This document shows, piece by piece, positions 35,301-43,368 of a DNA stretch of 64,000 nt. Each line of letters starts with the position of its first letter. Position 1 is the first letter of the stretch. The notes below the pieces were generated by a model. The model saw only the letters and a program-made list of their open reading frames with translations. It ran no database searches and was not told the origin of the DNA. A program made the translations under genes and the position numbers. Origin of the DNA: an uncultured Bacteroidales bacterium (lineage in GTDB: Bacteria > Bacteroidota > Bacteroidia > Bacteroidales > UBA932). The stretch is from positions 1 to 64,000 of the forward strand of contig UQMB01000002.1 of the NCBI GenBank assembly GCA_900541925.1. Reading direction: 5' to 3'.

Positions 35301-35542
35301 TCATCGGAGCCCCTGTACCGGGCACCATGACAGCCGTATGGTGGGAGACCCTGATCGACAGTTCGCTCGTATTCGGCATCCCTCAGGTCGGCTCATGGTC
35401 AGTCGCCGACGGGCGCTTCGTGGAGAACAACCAGATCGAGCCGGACATAGAAGTGTACAACGACCCGGCATCAGTGCTCCGCGGCGAAGACAAGCAGCTG
35501 GAAGCCGCCGTGACGGAAATGCTCAAGGAAATCAGCAAGTAA
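32303..35542 (+). CDS. tricorn-like S41 peptidase
   Basis: This 1079-residue secreted protein (signal ILLSAAALLVTCAAAAM) has repeated TolB/WD-type propeller blades (SPDGKTLAFSYKGDIWTV and similar) through about residue 570. A charged Lys/Glu linker lies around 575-615, and a third propeller part follows. The catalytic half comes next: LGELNGSHTG (about 767), a PDZ domain (about 785-870), and the nucleophile serine in EDNYSDASG (about 983). Tricorn-family proteases cut short peptides inside a closed cage. Here the protein is probably periplasmic or outer-membrane associated. No clear promoter was found between the preceding terminator and the ATG. Confidence 0.85.
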   Translation: MSSKTILLSAAALLVTCAAAAMTPSWIRHNSISPDGKTLAFSYKGDIWTVPSTGGEATQITSNQAYDSEPLWTRDSQNIIFTSHREGSKDIYLTSIAGGVPKRLTALPGNETPLAVLEDGSILFSWYNGSVESESYGDFPGTAQLYRTDISGSAPSLVTSLPIMAMSVNSDGSVIYEDYKGYEDPLRKHHTSSVTRDIWSYTPAAGEKGISSQGSFTKLSDYRGEDRNPVFAADGDRFYYLSERDGKCSNIYRSSLSDPKEAVRLTSETRNPVRFLSISDDGTLAYSCNGDLFTLREGGTPAKVNISLTRDESERELQKFSYSSGASSMAVSPDGKEVAMVIRGDVFVTSTDYRTTRRITNTPEQERNVDFSADGRELYYSSERNGHWGIYKTSLVRKEDKLFTYAVQTREEPVSTPGETCFQPDVSPDGKWVAYYRNRTELVVKNIKSGKEKSLFKDINYSYSDGDQGFEWSPDSHYILCNWQADGGWNNSDVALIDIETGEITDLTRSGYSDSNFKWALGGKAMTWESDKNGYRSHGSWGAESDIYIMFFDGKAMTGFGRSKEQIEIDNMLKSEKEVKAEKKEEKKDSLDKAKNKMEKLKLDLASRDDRIKRLTPSSNMMGDHFLSPDGNNLYFTQRLEKGYDLCVRDLQEGSIKVLAKGVSGTFYPSSDGKNLYVFSGKGISRLSLPSGKSEAITFSGEYEYKPALEREYMFEHVWKQVQEKFYLEDLHGTDWQYCHDNYKAFLPHINNNFDFQDLLSEMLGELNGSHTGARYRVSSTRTMGYLGVLYDTDWKGKGLKIKEVLPGGVLSLADSEIKPGDIIETIEGRKLESPADVLSALEDKAGKRICITVKKGSGKPEEMFVTAAHSDSTPLYRRWVRQREEMVERLSGGRVGYVHIKGMDSESFREMFSKALGKYRNCDALIVDTRHNGGGWLHDDVVTFLGGKLYTKYIPRGQFIGNEPFTKWTKPSCMLIGEDNYSDASGTPLAYRQLGIGKLIGAPVPGTMTAVWWETLIDSSLVFGIPQVGSWSVADGRFVENNQIEPDIEVYNDPASVLRGEDKQLEAAVTEMLKEISK

Positions 35543-35610
35543 TTCTGTAAAAGACAGCACCCGCAGGCGATGCCGCCGCTGAGCGAATAGCCGCGAGGAC
35601 AACAAGTATT

Positions 35611-35647
35611 CCGGTCGGAGATTACAAGGTCTCCGGCCGGATTTTTC
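35611..35647 (+). terminator. terminator after the tricorn-like gene
   Basis: An 11-bp stem with one G-U pair (CCGGTCGGAGA against TCTCCGGCCGG), an 8-nt loop, then ATTTTT. Confidence 0.85.
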
Positions 35648-35754
35648 TTGTAAAGACCCGAGAATTGCTTGAAAACACTTTTGTTAATACTTAAAACATT
35701 TTTATTTTATATACTATAAATAAACATCTTAACCACCAAACGCCTCATAGCTCT

Positions 35755-35784
35755 TTGTTTCCGACATGAATCTTGCTAATTTTG
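35755..35784 (+). promoter_or_regulatory. promoter of dinB
   Basis: TTG (35755-35757), a 19-nt spacer and TAATTTTG (35777-35784). The -7 box ends 5 nt before the ATG at 35790, so the transcript should be leaderless or nearly so. Confidence 0.65.
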
Positions 35785-35789
35785 TCCGG

Positions 35790-36941
35790 ATGAAGTTCAA
35801 AAGGGTCATATTCCATATCGATGCCAACTCGGCCTTCCTCAGTTGGGCGGCCGTGAAGCTGATCGCCGAAGGACAGCCGGACATCAGGCTCGTGCCGTCC
35901 GTGGTGTCGGGAGACCCGTCGGACAGGCGCAGCATAGTGACCGCGGCCTCCATGCCCGCCAAAAGGCTCGGCGTCAGGACGGCCGAACCCATAGGAATTG
36001 CCCTGCGCACCTGCCCGGACCTGGTGATCGTGCATTCCGACTGGGCGTGGTACAAGCAGTGCTCCGACGCGTTCATGGAGATATGCCGCAGCTACTCCCC
36101 TGTCCTCCAGAAGTTTTCCATAGACGAATGCTTCATCGACATGACTTTCCGTCTCTATCGCAAGGACCCGGTCGAAGTGGCCACCGCCCTCAAGGACGAG
36201 ATACGCTCGCGCCTGGGCTTCACCGTCAATGTCGGCATCGGCCCCAACAAGCTCCTCGCCAAGATGGCCTCGGATTTCGAGAAGCCGGACAAGGTCCACA
36301 CCCTCTGGAAGGAGGAAATCCCCGAGAAGATGTGGCCTCTCGGAGTCGGAGACCTTCTCTGGGTCGGCAGGAAGACAAGGACGCGTCTTGAGGCATACGG
36401 AATCCGTACCATAGGTGATCTGGCCCGGACCGGACAGGGGGCGCTGACAAAGCTGGTAGGCAAGAAATTCGCCGCCCAACTGCACGAAAGCGCCAACGGC
36501 ATTGATGACTCACCCGTGGAGACCGAGACCCAGGACGCCAAGAGCCTCAGCGCCGAAAGGACTTTCGCCAAAGACATCATCGACCCCGCGGAACTGGACC
36601 GGGCCTTGTTCAACGTGGCCTGCATCGTCGCGCACAGGCTCCGGCAGGCCGGGTTCTGCGCATCCTGCGTGTCGATGTTCATAAAGCACAATGATTTCTC
36701 CGTCCGCCAGAAGCAGTGCAGCATATCACAGCCCACGGATGTCACGGCCATCATACTCAACGAGGCGAGGCGCATGCTCACGGAGGTATGGGACGGGCGC
36801 ACCCCGCTCCGGCAGGTCGGACTCGGCGTGTCGAGGCTGAGCCGTGAAAGCGCCGTGCAGATGAGCCTTTTCGAAGACAGCAGGCTCCAGTACTACCGGG
36901 ACTGGGACAGGCAGTACGACGAGAAGATGTCCGTCAAATAG
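35790..36941 (+). CDS. dinB: Y-family DNA polymerase IV
   Basis: This 383-residue translesion polymerase has the palm motifs FHIDANSAFLSW (metal Asp) and FSIDECFIDM (catalytic Asp-Glu). The helix-hairpin-helix thumb region follows (LWVGRKTRTRLEAYGIRTIGDLA), then the little-finger domain. A sliding-clamp binding motif (QMSLFED) sits near the C-terminus. I start at 35790 because the -7 promoter box lies between this ATG and the in-frame ATG at 35766; a transcript starting there would not include the earlier codons. The gene appears to be a single unit. No SOS box could be identified. Confidence 0.9.
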   Translation: MKFKRVIFHIDANSAFLSWAAVKLIAEGQPDIRLVPSVVSGDPSDRRSIVTAASMPAKRLGVRTAEPIGIALRTCPDLVIVHSDWAWYKQCSDAFMEICRSYSPVLQKFSIDECFIDMTFRLYRKDPVEVATALKDEIRSRLGFTVNVGIGPNKLLAKMASDFEKPDKVHTLWKEEIPEKMWPLGVGDLLWVGRKTRTRLEAYGIRTIGDLARTGQGALTKLVGKKFAAQLHESANGIDDSPVETETQDAKSLSAERTFAKDIIDPAELDRALFNVACIVAHRLRQAGFCASCVSMFIKHNDFSVRQKQCSISQPTDVTAIILNEARRMLTEVWDGRTPLRQVGLGVSRLSRESAVQMSLFEDSRLQYYRDWDRQYDEKMSVK

Positions 36942-37068
36942 CGCCGCGACGCATCATCTGTCGCCGGTGCCGCAGCTCTGCTTTCCCGACTCGGCAGCGT
37001 TTACACCTGCCCTGACATGAGCCTATGGGGCAAAACTCGAAATTTTTCCCTAACTTGTAGGCTTGTAA

Positions 37069-37090
37069 GCGGCAAAGGATGATTTGCCGC
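37069..37090 (+). promoter_or_regulatory. hairpin before the DUF6298 gene
   Basis: GCGGCAAA and TTTGCCGC form a perfect 8-bp stem with a 6-nt loop, 27 nt upstream of the chosen ATG. An unused in-frame ATG (37079) lies in the loop. Confidence 0.5.
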
Positions 37091-37117
37091 ATATTCGTCA
37101 AAGATTTTTTTCAGAAT

Positions 37118-40100
37118 ATGAGACACAGATTATTGCTCATGGGCCTGATCGCCCTGCCGCTGGCGGCGCAGGAACCCGACCCGCTCACTGTCAAGGACAG
37201 CACCATCACCATAGTCCCCTATGCCAACGGGGACCGTATCCCGGACTATTCCTTCTGCGGATATAAAGCCGGGGACGCAGCTCTGCCCGACCTTCTCGCG
37301 TGCCCTTCCGTCCCTGTCATCAGGCTGACCGCCCCGTCCGGAGACGCCACCACGATGCTCCAGCGGGCGCTTGACTTCGCCGCCACCCTCCCCACCGGAC
37401 CGGACGGCTTCAAGGCCGTGGTCCTGCTCGCGGACGGCATCTACAATGTCGAAGGCAGCCTCAACATGTCCGGAAGCGGAGTGGTGCTCCGAGGACAGGG
37501 ACCTCAAACCGTCATCAGGGGCTGCGGCATCAGCCGTGACGCGCTCATCAAGATAGGAGGCAAGGGCACGGAATATCTCGGGGAGGCGCGTCAGATCGCC
37601 TGTGAGTACCTACCCGTAGGCTCAGTCCGCATTCCCCTCGGAGAAGGGCACGGCCTGCAGGCCGGACAGACAGTCCTCATCACGCGCCCGTCGACAGAAG
37701 AATGGATCAAGTCCATCGGAGCGGACAAGATAGGCCTCCATGCCGACTACAATGTCCCGGCATGGAAAGCCGGCGACTTCGACCTCCGCTTCCACAGGAC
37801 CGTGGTCAGCGCCGACGAGGACGGCATAACGGTCGATGTGCCTCTCCCGCAGTCATTTGACGGGCAGTGGGGAGGAGGCTATGTGCAGAACTGCATACGG
37901 CCGGACCTCATCAGGGACTTCGCGGTTGAGAACCTCAGCCTGGAATCCGAATTCGAGCAGGGCCGTCCCAAAGACGAAGACCACCGGTGGATAGCCATAT
38001 CCATAGACAACGCATGTGACGGCTGGGTGCGCCGCGTAGATGCCAGACATTTCGTAAGTTCCGCAGTGTCAGTGCTTGCAGGAGCATCACGGATCACCGT
38101 GGAGGAATGCAAATCACTTGAGCCGACAGGAGAGATCGGAGGCTACCGACGCCTCGCGTTCATGACATCCGGGGAGCAGACCCTATTCAACCGCTGCTAC
38201 AGCGAGCAGGGATACCACGACTTCTGCGTCGGGCCGACCACAGCCGGCCCCAACGCGTTCGTCCAGTGCTATGCCGCTGATTCCCACGGCTTCAGCGGAG
38301 CTCTCGGAGGATGGTCCTGCGGCACCCTTTTCGACAGGGTGACGGTAGAGAACGCCCCTATCAAGTTCTCCAATCTCGAACTCGACCTGCAGGGCGGCGG
38401 CTGGAGCAGCGCCAACTCGCTCTGCTGGATGTGCCGCGCTCCGCAGATCCATGTCAGCAATCCGCCGCAGACCCGCAACTGGGCATACGGCTCACGCGGC
38501 CAGGCCTACGGCAACGGTTCGCACGCGCAGCACAAGCTCACCGGCCCGGGCCACTTCTACCTCAGCCAGATGGCCATGCGCAAGGGAGCCGCCCCGTCGG
38601 ACGAACTCGCCAGAATCATATACTTCAACCCTGATTTCTCCAAGACCGACGCCGCCTTCGCCGCACGCGAGAGCCGACGCGCCCTGGAGCCGGCCTGGAC
38701 CACCGGACGATGGATAGACACTCTCCGCGTCCGCTATCCGCTCATCTCCGATGCAGAGGGCACGGTCAGCGTCCCTGCCGCCAAACCGTCCAAGGCACAG
38801 AAGCCCGAGTCCCGCCGGCTCACCATAGAAGACGGACGGATTCTCTCCGACGGGCACTATCTCGCCGGGCTCAGCACACGCACCGCACTGTGGCGCGGCA
38901 CACCGCGTCCATCCGATGTCAAGTCAGCCGGGATGCACCTCTCGCGCTTCGTGCCCGGCCGCGAAGGGCGCGGCCTTACAGACAACCTCGACACCCTCAA
39001 GGCAAGCCTGCGGGGATACGGCTCGTTCTGGCATTTCCCCGCCCTATGGTATGAGCGCCGGCGTGACGACCACGGGCGCATGATGCGCGCCGACGCCGAT
39101 GTCTGGGCCCCGTTCTACGAGCAGCCGTTCGCCAGGAGCGGCGAGGGAGAGGCCAACGACCGCCTGAGCCGCTACGATCTGGACAGGTGGAACAAATGGT
39201 ACTGGAGCCGGCTGAGCGCGTTCTCCGGAATCGCCGAGCAGACCGGCATCGCCTTCGTCCACGAGCACTACCTCCAGCACAATATCATAGAGGAGGGCGC
39301 CCACTGGATTGACTATCCTTGGAGGGATGCCAACAACATCAACAATCTCGGTTTCAGCGAGCCGACCTACATGCAGGGCGACAAGCGCGTGTTCATGGCG
39401 ACCCAATTCTATGACCTCGGCAACGAGAGGCTGGTCAGCTATCACAGGAAATACATACGCAAGAGCCTCGAAGCGGTCGAGAACGGCACCAATGTGCTTC
39501 ACCACATCGGCCTCGAGTACACCGGGCCGGCGGATTTCATGAAGTTCTGGCTCCAGACCATAATGGACTGGGAGGCCGAGACCGGACATGATGTCAAGAT
39601 CGCCCTCAACGCCACGAAGGATGTGACGGACGAGGTTCTCGCCGACCCTCATTATCGTGACGCGGTGGATGTGATCGACATCCGCCAGTGGCACCATCGG
39701 ACCGACGGGGACATCTATGCTCCTCCGGGAGGGGTCAGCCTCGCTCCGCGCCAGTATCTGCGCGTGATGGACGGGGGCAGCACCGACGGGGACTGCGTGT
39801 GGAAGGCCGTGAGGGAATACAAGGAGAAATATCCTGACAAGGCCGTGCTCTACAACGCCAGCCGCGACAAGGGGGCCGCGTGGATAGCTTTCCTCGCAGG
39901 GGCTTCCCTCTGCCAGATTCCGCAGGATATCCAGGCTCCGGGCTTCTTCGGCAAGGCGATGCAGATGTCTCCGGTCTCATCCTCAGCGGACTGCTGGGTC
40001 GCCGGGAAGGCCGGCACAGGCTATGTGGCCTATACCCTCAGCGGCAGCATCTCGATTGACCTCAGCGGCGACGGGCGGAGCTACAGGCTCGTCTTCATCG

Positions 40101-40204
40101 ACCCTTCAAGCGGCCGCTCCCTCGGGAAGGCCGTCCGCATCAGGGGCGGCAGGCCGCTCACCCTGAAAGCCCCGTCCGAAGAGGCAGTGGCGTATATCTA
40201 CTGA
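37118..40204 (+). CDS. secreted beta-helix / DUF6298 protein
   Basis: This 1028-residue protein has a signal peptide (MRHRLLLMGLIALPLAAQEP). The N-terminal half is a right-handed beta-helix of the pectate-lyase type (VVLLADGIYNVEGSL, GSGVVLRGQGPQTVIRGCG). The C-terminal half matches DUF6298 as I recall it, a probable TIM-like module with SRFVPGREGRGLTDNL, FVHEHYLQHNIIEEGAHW and LHHIGLEYTGPADFMKFW. A short beta-rich tail closes it. Such proteins are frequent in Bacteroidetes glycan-use regions and are suspected polysaccharide lyases or hydrolases. The HEH and GLEY segments could hold catalytic residues, but this is inference. I start at 37118 for the signal peptide. Confidence 0.7.
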   Translation: MRHRLLLMGLIALPLAAQEPDPLTVKDSTITIVPYANGDRIPDYSFCGYKAGDAALPDLLACPSVPVIRLTAPSGDATTMLQRALDFAATLPTGPDGFKAVVLLADGIYNVEGSLNMSGSGVVLRGQGPQTVIRGCGISRDALIKIGGKGTEYLGEARQIACEYLPVGSVRIPLGEGHGLQAGQTVLITRPSTEEWIKSIGADKIGLHADYNVPAWKAGDFDLRFHRTVVSADEDGITVDVPLPQSFDGQWGGGYVQNCIRPDLIRDFAVENLSLESEFEQGRPKDEDHRWIAISIDNACDGWVRRVDARHFVSSAVSVLAGASRITVEECKSLEPTGEIGGYRRLAFMTSGEQTLFNRCYSEQGYHDFCVGPTTAGPNAFVQCYAADSHGFSGALGGWSCGTLFDRVTVENAPIKFSNLELDLQGGGWSSANSLCWMCRAPQIHVSNPPQTRNWAYGSRGQAYGNGSHAQHKLTGPGHFYLSQMAMRKGAAPSDELARIIYFNPDFSKTDAAFAARESRRALEPAWTTGRWIDTLRVRYPLISDAEGTVSVPAAKPSKAQKPESRRLTIEDGRILSDGHYLAGLSTRTALWRGTPRPSDVKSAGMHLSRFVPGREGRGLTDNLDTLKASLRGYGSFWHFPALWYERRRDDHGRMMRADADVWAPFYEQPFARSGEGEANDRLSRYDLDRWNKWYWSRLSAFSGIAEQTGIAFVHEHYLQHNIIEEGAHWIDYPWRDANNINNLGFSEPTYMQGDKRVFMATQFYDLGNERLVSYHRKYIRKSLEAVENGTNVLHHIGLEYTGPADFMKFWLQTIMDWEAETGHDVKIALNATKDVTDEVLADPHYRDAVDVIDIRQWHHRTDGDIYAPPGGVSLAPRQYLRVMDGGSTDGDCVWKAVREYKEKYPDKAVLYNASRDKGAAWIAFLAGASLCQIPQDIQAPGFFGKAMQMSPVSSSADCWVAGKAGTGYVAYTLSGSISIDLSGDGRSYRLVFIDPSSGRSLGKAVRIRGGRPLTLKAPSEEAVAYIY

Positions 40205-40240
40205 AAACAGGCCCCGGGCCTTGCCCCGTAGAACCAAAGA

Positions 40241-40281
40241 AAGGAGAGACTATCGGTCTTGCGACTTATTGGTCTCTCCTT
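40241..40281. terminator. bidirectional terminator-like inverted repeat
   Basis: AAGGAGAGAC (40241-40250) and GTCTCTCCTT (40272-40281) form a perfect 10-bp stem with a 21-nt loop. It lies between the convergent DUF6298 and HTH genes, and AT-rich tracts flank it on both sides. Confidence 0.65.
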
Positions 40282-40301
40282 ATATATTTATTACAACTTT
40301 A

Positions 40302-40583
40302 TCAGCTACCTCTCTCCGTTGTGACTTTAATCAACGGTTCGCCGAGGACAGCGGAAATTTCAGCTATCGACCTTAGAGTAAGATTGGGAAAACCGTTGGT
40401 CCAACGGGAAATAACAGCCTCTGACCTCCCCATCTCACGGGCAAGATCACGCTGAGTCATTTTCTTACGTTTCAGAATTTCATCAATACGGGCAATGATA
40501 TCTGCCGACAACTGCACCTCCGACATTATCGCCGGAGTCACTGCCGCCACCTTTTCATTAAACCATTCCTGCTTACTTTTCAT
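40302..40583 (-). CDS. XRE-family HTH antitoxin (HigA-like)
   Basis: This 93-residue protein has a complete XRE helix-turn-helix (KKMTQRDLAREMGRSEAVISRWTNG) and a short helical N-terminus. It follows a RelE/HigB-like toxin by 7 nt in the same direction. The toxin-first order is typical of HigBA-type systems, where the antitoxin binds the toxin and represses the operon. Confidence 0.8.
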   Translation of the reverse strand: MKSKQEWFNEKVAAVTPAIMSEVQLSADIIARIDEILKRKKMTQRDLAREMGRSEAVISRWTNGFPNLTLRSIAEISAVLGEPLIKVTTERGS

Positions 40584-40590
40584 TATATCG

Positions 40591-41070
40591 CTATATGTCG
40601 AATGTCATGTCCTCCACTCCTGACAGTTCCCTCTCCTCAATGCTTACAAGTCCTTTCGCAATACTCTCATTCAGAATCCTCTCAAACTTTTGCAAGTCCA
40701 AAACATACCCATACAATCTCTTATCCTCTTCATATGTTCTGGTCGTCTTGACACCACCATTGCCAAGGATGACAATTTGATCTGACAATCGCAGGCAATA
40801 CAAACGAAGACGCCCGCTTTCTATCGGCAATGCCTGAACACTGTCATTGAATTTTCCTTCAGGTCTGAAAAAACGCTCCAAAGCCCCGATTCTGAGTATA
40901 GCTTGCAACGCAGCAATTATACGTTGATAATCACGATTGTATGTCGCATTCGTTTCAAACTCAACCACAAACTTTTCAAATTCTGTGGTCCCGTCCACCT
41001 CAAAACTGATCGAGTAAAGCGAGGCTTTCTCAGACCCGTTCAGCAACTCCACTGTCATTCTCCTCTTCAT
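40591..41070 (-). CDS. RelE/HigB-like toxin
   Basis: This 159-residue protein has the RelE-fold features of the larger HigB/Gp49-like toxins common in Bacteroidetes: FEKFVVEFE, RIIAALQAILRIGALERFFR, GKFNDSVQALPIESGRLRLY, and ILGNGGVKTTRTYEED. It is longer than classical RelE, with an extra N-terminal strand region and a C-terminal helix. The following HTH gene is its likely antitoxin. mRNA cleavage at the ribosome is inferred from the fold. Its promoter box is 8 nt from the ATG, so the message has almost no leader. Confidence 0.75.
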   Translation of the reverse strand: MKRRMTVELLNGSEKASLYSISFEVDGTTEFEKFVVEFETNATYNRDYQRIIAALQAILRIGALERFFRPEGKFNDSVQALPIESGRLRLYCLRLSDQIVILGNGGVKTTRTYEEDKRLYGYVLDLQKFERILNESIAKGLVSIEERELSGVEDMTFDI

Positions 41071-41077
41071 AATATTG

Positions 41078-41108
41078 CAAATATAAAGAAAAGAAACTTA
41101 ACATGCAA
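41078..41108 (-). promoter_or_regulatory. promoter of the HigBA-like pair
   Basis: On the minus strand TTG (41106-41108), a 20-nt spacer and TATATTTG (41078-41085). Confidence 0.65.
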
Positions 41109-41143
41109 GCTAATTTTCTCATGGCCGGTTCCAGGCGGTGTCA

Positions 41144-42349
41144 CTATCTGCCGCCGAAGCGCCAGCCGAGTCCGAGCATGAGGTTGGAGGGGTCGTGGAA
41201 ACTGTCGAGACGATAGCCGACCTGCAGGAAGGCATGCCTGCCCACATCCGTCTTCAGCGTCGCCATCTGGTAGAAAACCCCGAGTTCCCCCTTATATAAT
41301 ATATTGCGTCCCAGACCTATACCCACGGTGAATATCGGCATCACCAGCTCAGCCCGCAGCGAGAGCCCGGCTGCGACCTGCTCGCTGAGCGGCTGGCGGA
41401 AGAACCTCAGGTGCGTCCCGTCCCCGCCAGGCACGGTACCGGCGATATGTCCCGACAGATTCGAGCTCTCATCGTACTGCACATCGAGAGAAACCCCGGC
41501 CTGGAAGCAGTCGGAAAAACGATAGAACGGGGCGATGTTGAATCCGGCCACGCCGAACTTGCCATCGAGCAGGTAGCCGTTGCCGTCATGCTCAAGCCCC
41601 TTCGCCCGGAGGGCCCCATAGACTATCGCCTCCACGGTGATTCTCCGCCGGCGGATGTCCTCCACGGGCCGCCGCGCGCCACCTGCACCCTTGACCGGCG
41701 TCTGCGCGACTGCATAGACCGCCCCTATCCTCGCCCCGAGAGTATTGACCCCGGAATTCGGGAGAGTCGTGTTGCCGTTGGAGAAATGTGTCAGATCCAC
41801 GCCGCCACTGAGGACCAGTCCTGGAAGCGGCCTCCATGAAAGCAACAGGGATGCGTCTATGTAGGCATTGGCTTTAGAACCTACCACCCGGTTGTACGGG
41901 TTCTGCTTCTCGTCATAAGGATGCCAGCCGAACGACGCCCCGAAATTCCACTCGTAGTCCAGCGAAAGTTTCTCCCCCAGAGAGGCGATCCTCGCCCCCT
42001 GGAACAGATACAATGCCGCCGGATTCCCGATCTCGCTCTTATCGAAAAAAGTATTCCACGCCACGCCTACCCCTTGATAAGCAGTGGGATACATGCTTCC
42101 GAGCCGGCTGGCGGAGGGGAAGCGGAACGAATACTTCAAGTGCACCGAGGCGCTCTTGTCAAGCCTCTCCCCCACAGCGTTCTCGCCACGGAAAAAGCCC
42201 TTGGTGGGCATCAGCCACGCTCCGCGCATATCCACTCCGACCCGGTGCGTCACCTTGTCCCCGCCATCTTCCCTGGCGGACAGCGGCAGCAGGCCCAAGG
42301 CCAGAGCCAGGACGGACAGCAGAAATTTCTTATTCACTCCAGACTCCAT
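41144..42349 (-). CDS. PagL-like acyloxyacyl hydrolase (lipid A deacylase)
   Basis: This 401-residue protein has a signal peptide (LLSVLALALGLLPLSARE) and alternating strands expected of an outer-membrane barrel. Its motif GVDLTHFSNGNTTLPNSGVN resembles the PagL active site, where His and Ser one residue apart remove a lipid A acyl chain. At about 400 residues it is far longer than PagL (about 150), so it belongs to the extended Bacteroidetes branch. It ends LGLGWRFGG, a barrel-like C-terminus. It overlaps the upstream lipoprotein gene by 20 nt, implying co-translation. Confidence 0.72.
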   Translation of the reverse strand: MESGVNKKFLLSVLALALGLLPLSAREDGGDKVTHRVGVDMRGAWLMPTKGFFRGENAVGERLDKSASVHLKYSFRFPSASRLGSMYPTAYQGVGVAWNTFFDKSEIGNPAALYLFQGARIASLGEKLSLDYEWNFGASFGWHPYDEKQNPYNRVVGSKANAYIDASLLLSWRPLPGLVLSGGVDLTHFSNGNTTLPNSGVNTLGARIGAVYAVAQTPVKGAGGARRPVEDIRRRRITVEAIVYGALRAKGLEHDGNGYLLDGKFGVAGFNIAPFYRFSDCFQAGVSLDVQYDESSNLSGHIAGTVPGGDGTHLRFFRQPLSEQVAAGLSLRAELVMPIFTVGIGLGRNILYKGELGVFYQMATLKTDVGRHAFLQVGYRLDSFHDPSNLMLGLGWRFGGR

Positions 42350-43274
42350 ACCACCACCCTGTCGGCGACTTCCTCGCGAATGTACCCTTCTTCTCGGCCC
42401 TGTACTTGCCGCTGCCTGTCTTGTAGACGGCTGTATAATTGACTGTCAGCTGCTTGTACTCAATCAGCAGCTCATAAGTATGCCGGCCAGGCTTGAATGC
42501 CACACTCTTCTCGACTTGCGGCAAGCCGTCCCTGAATTTCTGCAAGGTCCCGCCATAGCTCACTTCCCGGCCCGCGAACACAAGTTTCCCGTCCGTGTCC
42601 ACATCTTCCGGCACAATCACGCTGGCATCTGGATCCGGGAAATCAGGGGCCAAGCTCCCGGTCCCTGGCAACTCGCTGAACTGGACGCTGTTGAAGCACC
42701 TCTCAAACACATTCACCCTCAAGGTTACATCTTCATTTCCCTTATTGTCCACGGTCAGAGGATAAGCCTCAAGTGCAGTCAAAACCTCGCTGACCGCGGA
42801 AGCCTCATCCCAGCGAACGGACTCAAGAGTCCACTTGCAGTCCGCCTGGGAAACCGTTATCGTCTTACTGAAAAGGTCATCGGATACCGATATCTCAAGG
42901 GTCCGCCGCGCCGAGGAGAAGTTCTCCCACATGGTCACGTCCAGACTTCTCGGGCCGCTGCGCGACAGCTCGGCTACAATCCGCGCCCCGTCTTTTATGA
43001 CCAGCGTCCCTTCGCCTTCAAGAGACGGGGGCCATATACTATGCTCGACGCCATCGACAAGCAGGAAGTAACTGGAAGAGCCCGTGCCGTCCATATACAG
43101 GGCCGGGATACTCCAGTCACCGGTGTTGAAGCTTATATGCGCGGTGCCACCTTCCTCGCTGAAATCCAGAACCGATTGGGACGGTGCGAGTTCCACCACG
43201 AAAACCTCATCGTTGCAGGCGACGAGCAGTGGCAGGGCGACAAGGCATCGCATCATGTAGGAAAAAAGCCGCAT
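42330..43274 (-). CDS. BACON-like Ig-fold lipoprotein
   Basis: This 314-residue lipoprotein (signal ending VALPLLVACNDEVF) begins its mature part with PSQSVLDFSEEGGTAHISFN and a later ISVSDDLFSKTITVSQADC. Both resemble BACON or related Ig-fold repeats. The C-terminal 120 residues have no assignment. I start at 43274, since the promoter ends just upstream and the signal peptide begins there; Met7 or Met8 are alternatives. It is co-transcribed and overlapping with the PagL-like gene, suggesting it helps that enzyme or shares its outer-membrane site. Confidence 0.6.
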   Translation of the reverse strand: MRLFSYMMRCLVALPLLVACNDEVFVVELAPSQSVLDFSEEGGTAHISFNTGDWSIPALYMDGTGSSSYFLLVDGVEHSIWPPSLEGEGTLVIKDGARIVAELSRSGPRSLDVTMWENFSSARRTLEISVSDDLFSKTITVSQADCKWTLESVRWDEASAVSEVLTALEAYPLTVDNKGNEDVTLRVNVFERCFNSVQFSELPGTGSLAPDFPDPDASVIVPEDVDTDGKLVFAGREVSYGGTLQKFRDGLPQVEKSVAFKPGRHTYELLIEYKQLTVNYTAVYKTGSGKYRAEKKGTFARKSPTGWWYGVWSE

Positions 43275-43286
43275 AAAAAACGGGCG

Positions 43287-43316
43287 TAAAGATACATCCC
43301 CGGTGCCATATTTCAA
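43287..43316 (-). promoter_or_regulatory. promoter of the lipoprotein-PagL operon
   Basis: On the minus strand TTG (43314-43316), a 19-nt spacer and TATCTTTA (43287-43294), one base off TAnnTTTG. Confidence 0.45.
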
Positions 43317-43319
43317 AAT

Positions 43320-43350
43320 TTGCCATTCCGATGAAATATTGAGATATTTG
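43320..43350 (+). promoter_or_regulatory. promoter of the lipoprotein deformylase gene
   Basis: TTG (43320-43322), a 20-nt spacer and GATATTTG (43343-43350), one base off consensus. It lies back-to-back with the minus-strand promoter. Confidence 0.45.
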
Positions 43351-43368
43351 TTGCTGATAAAGGTGAAT

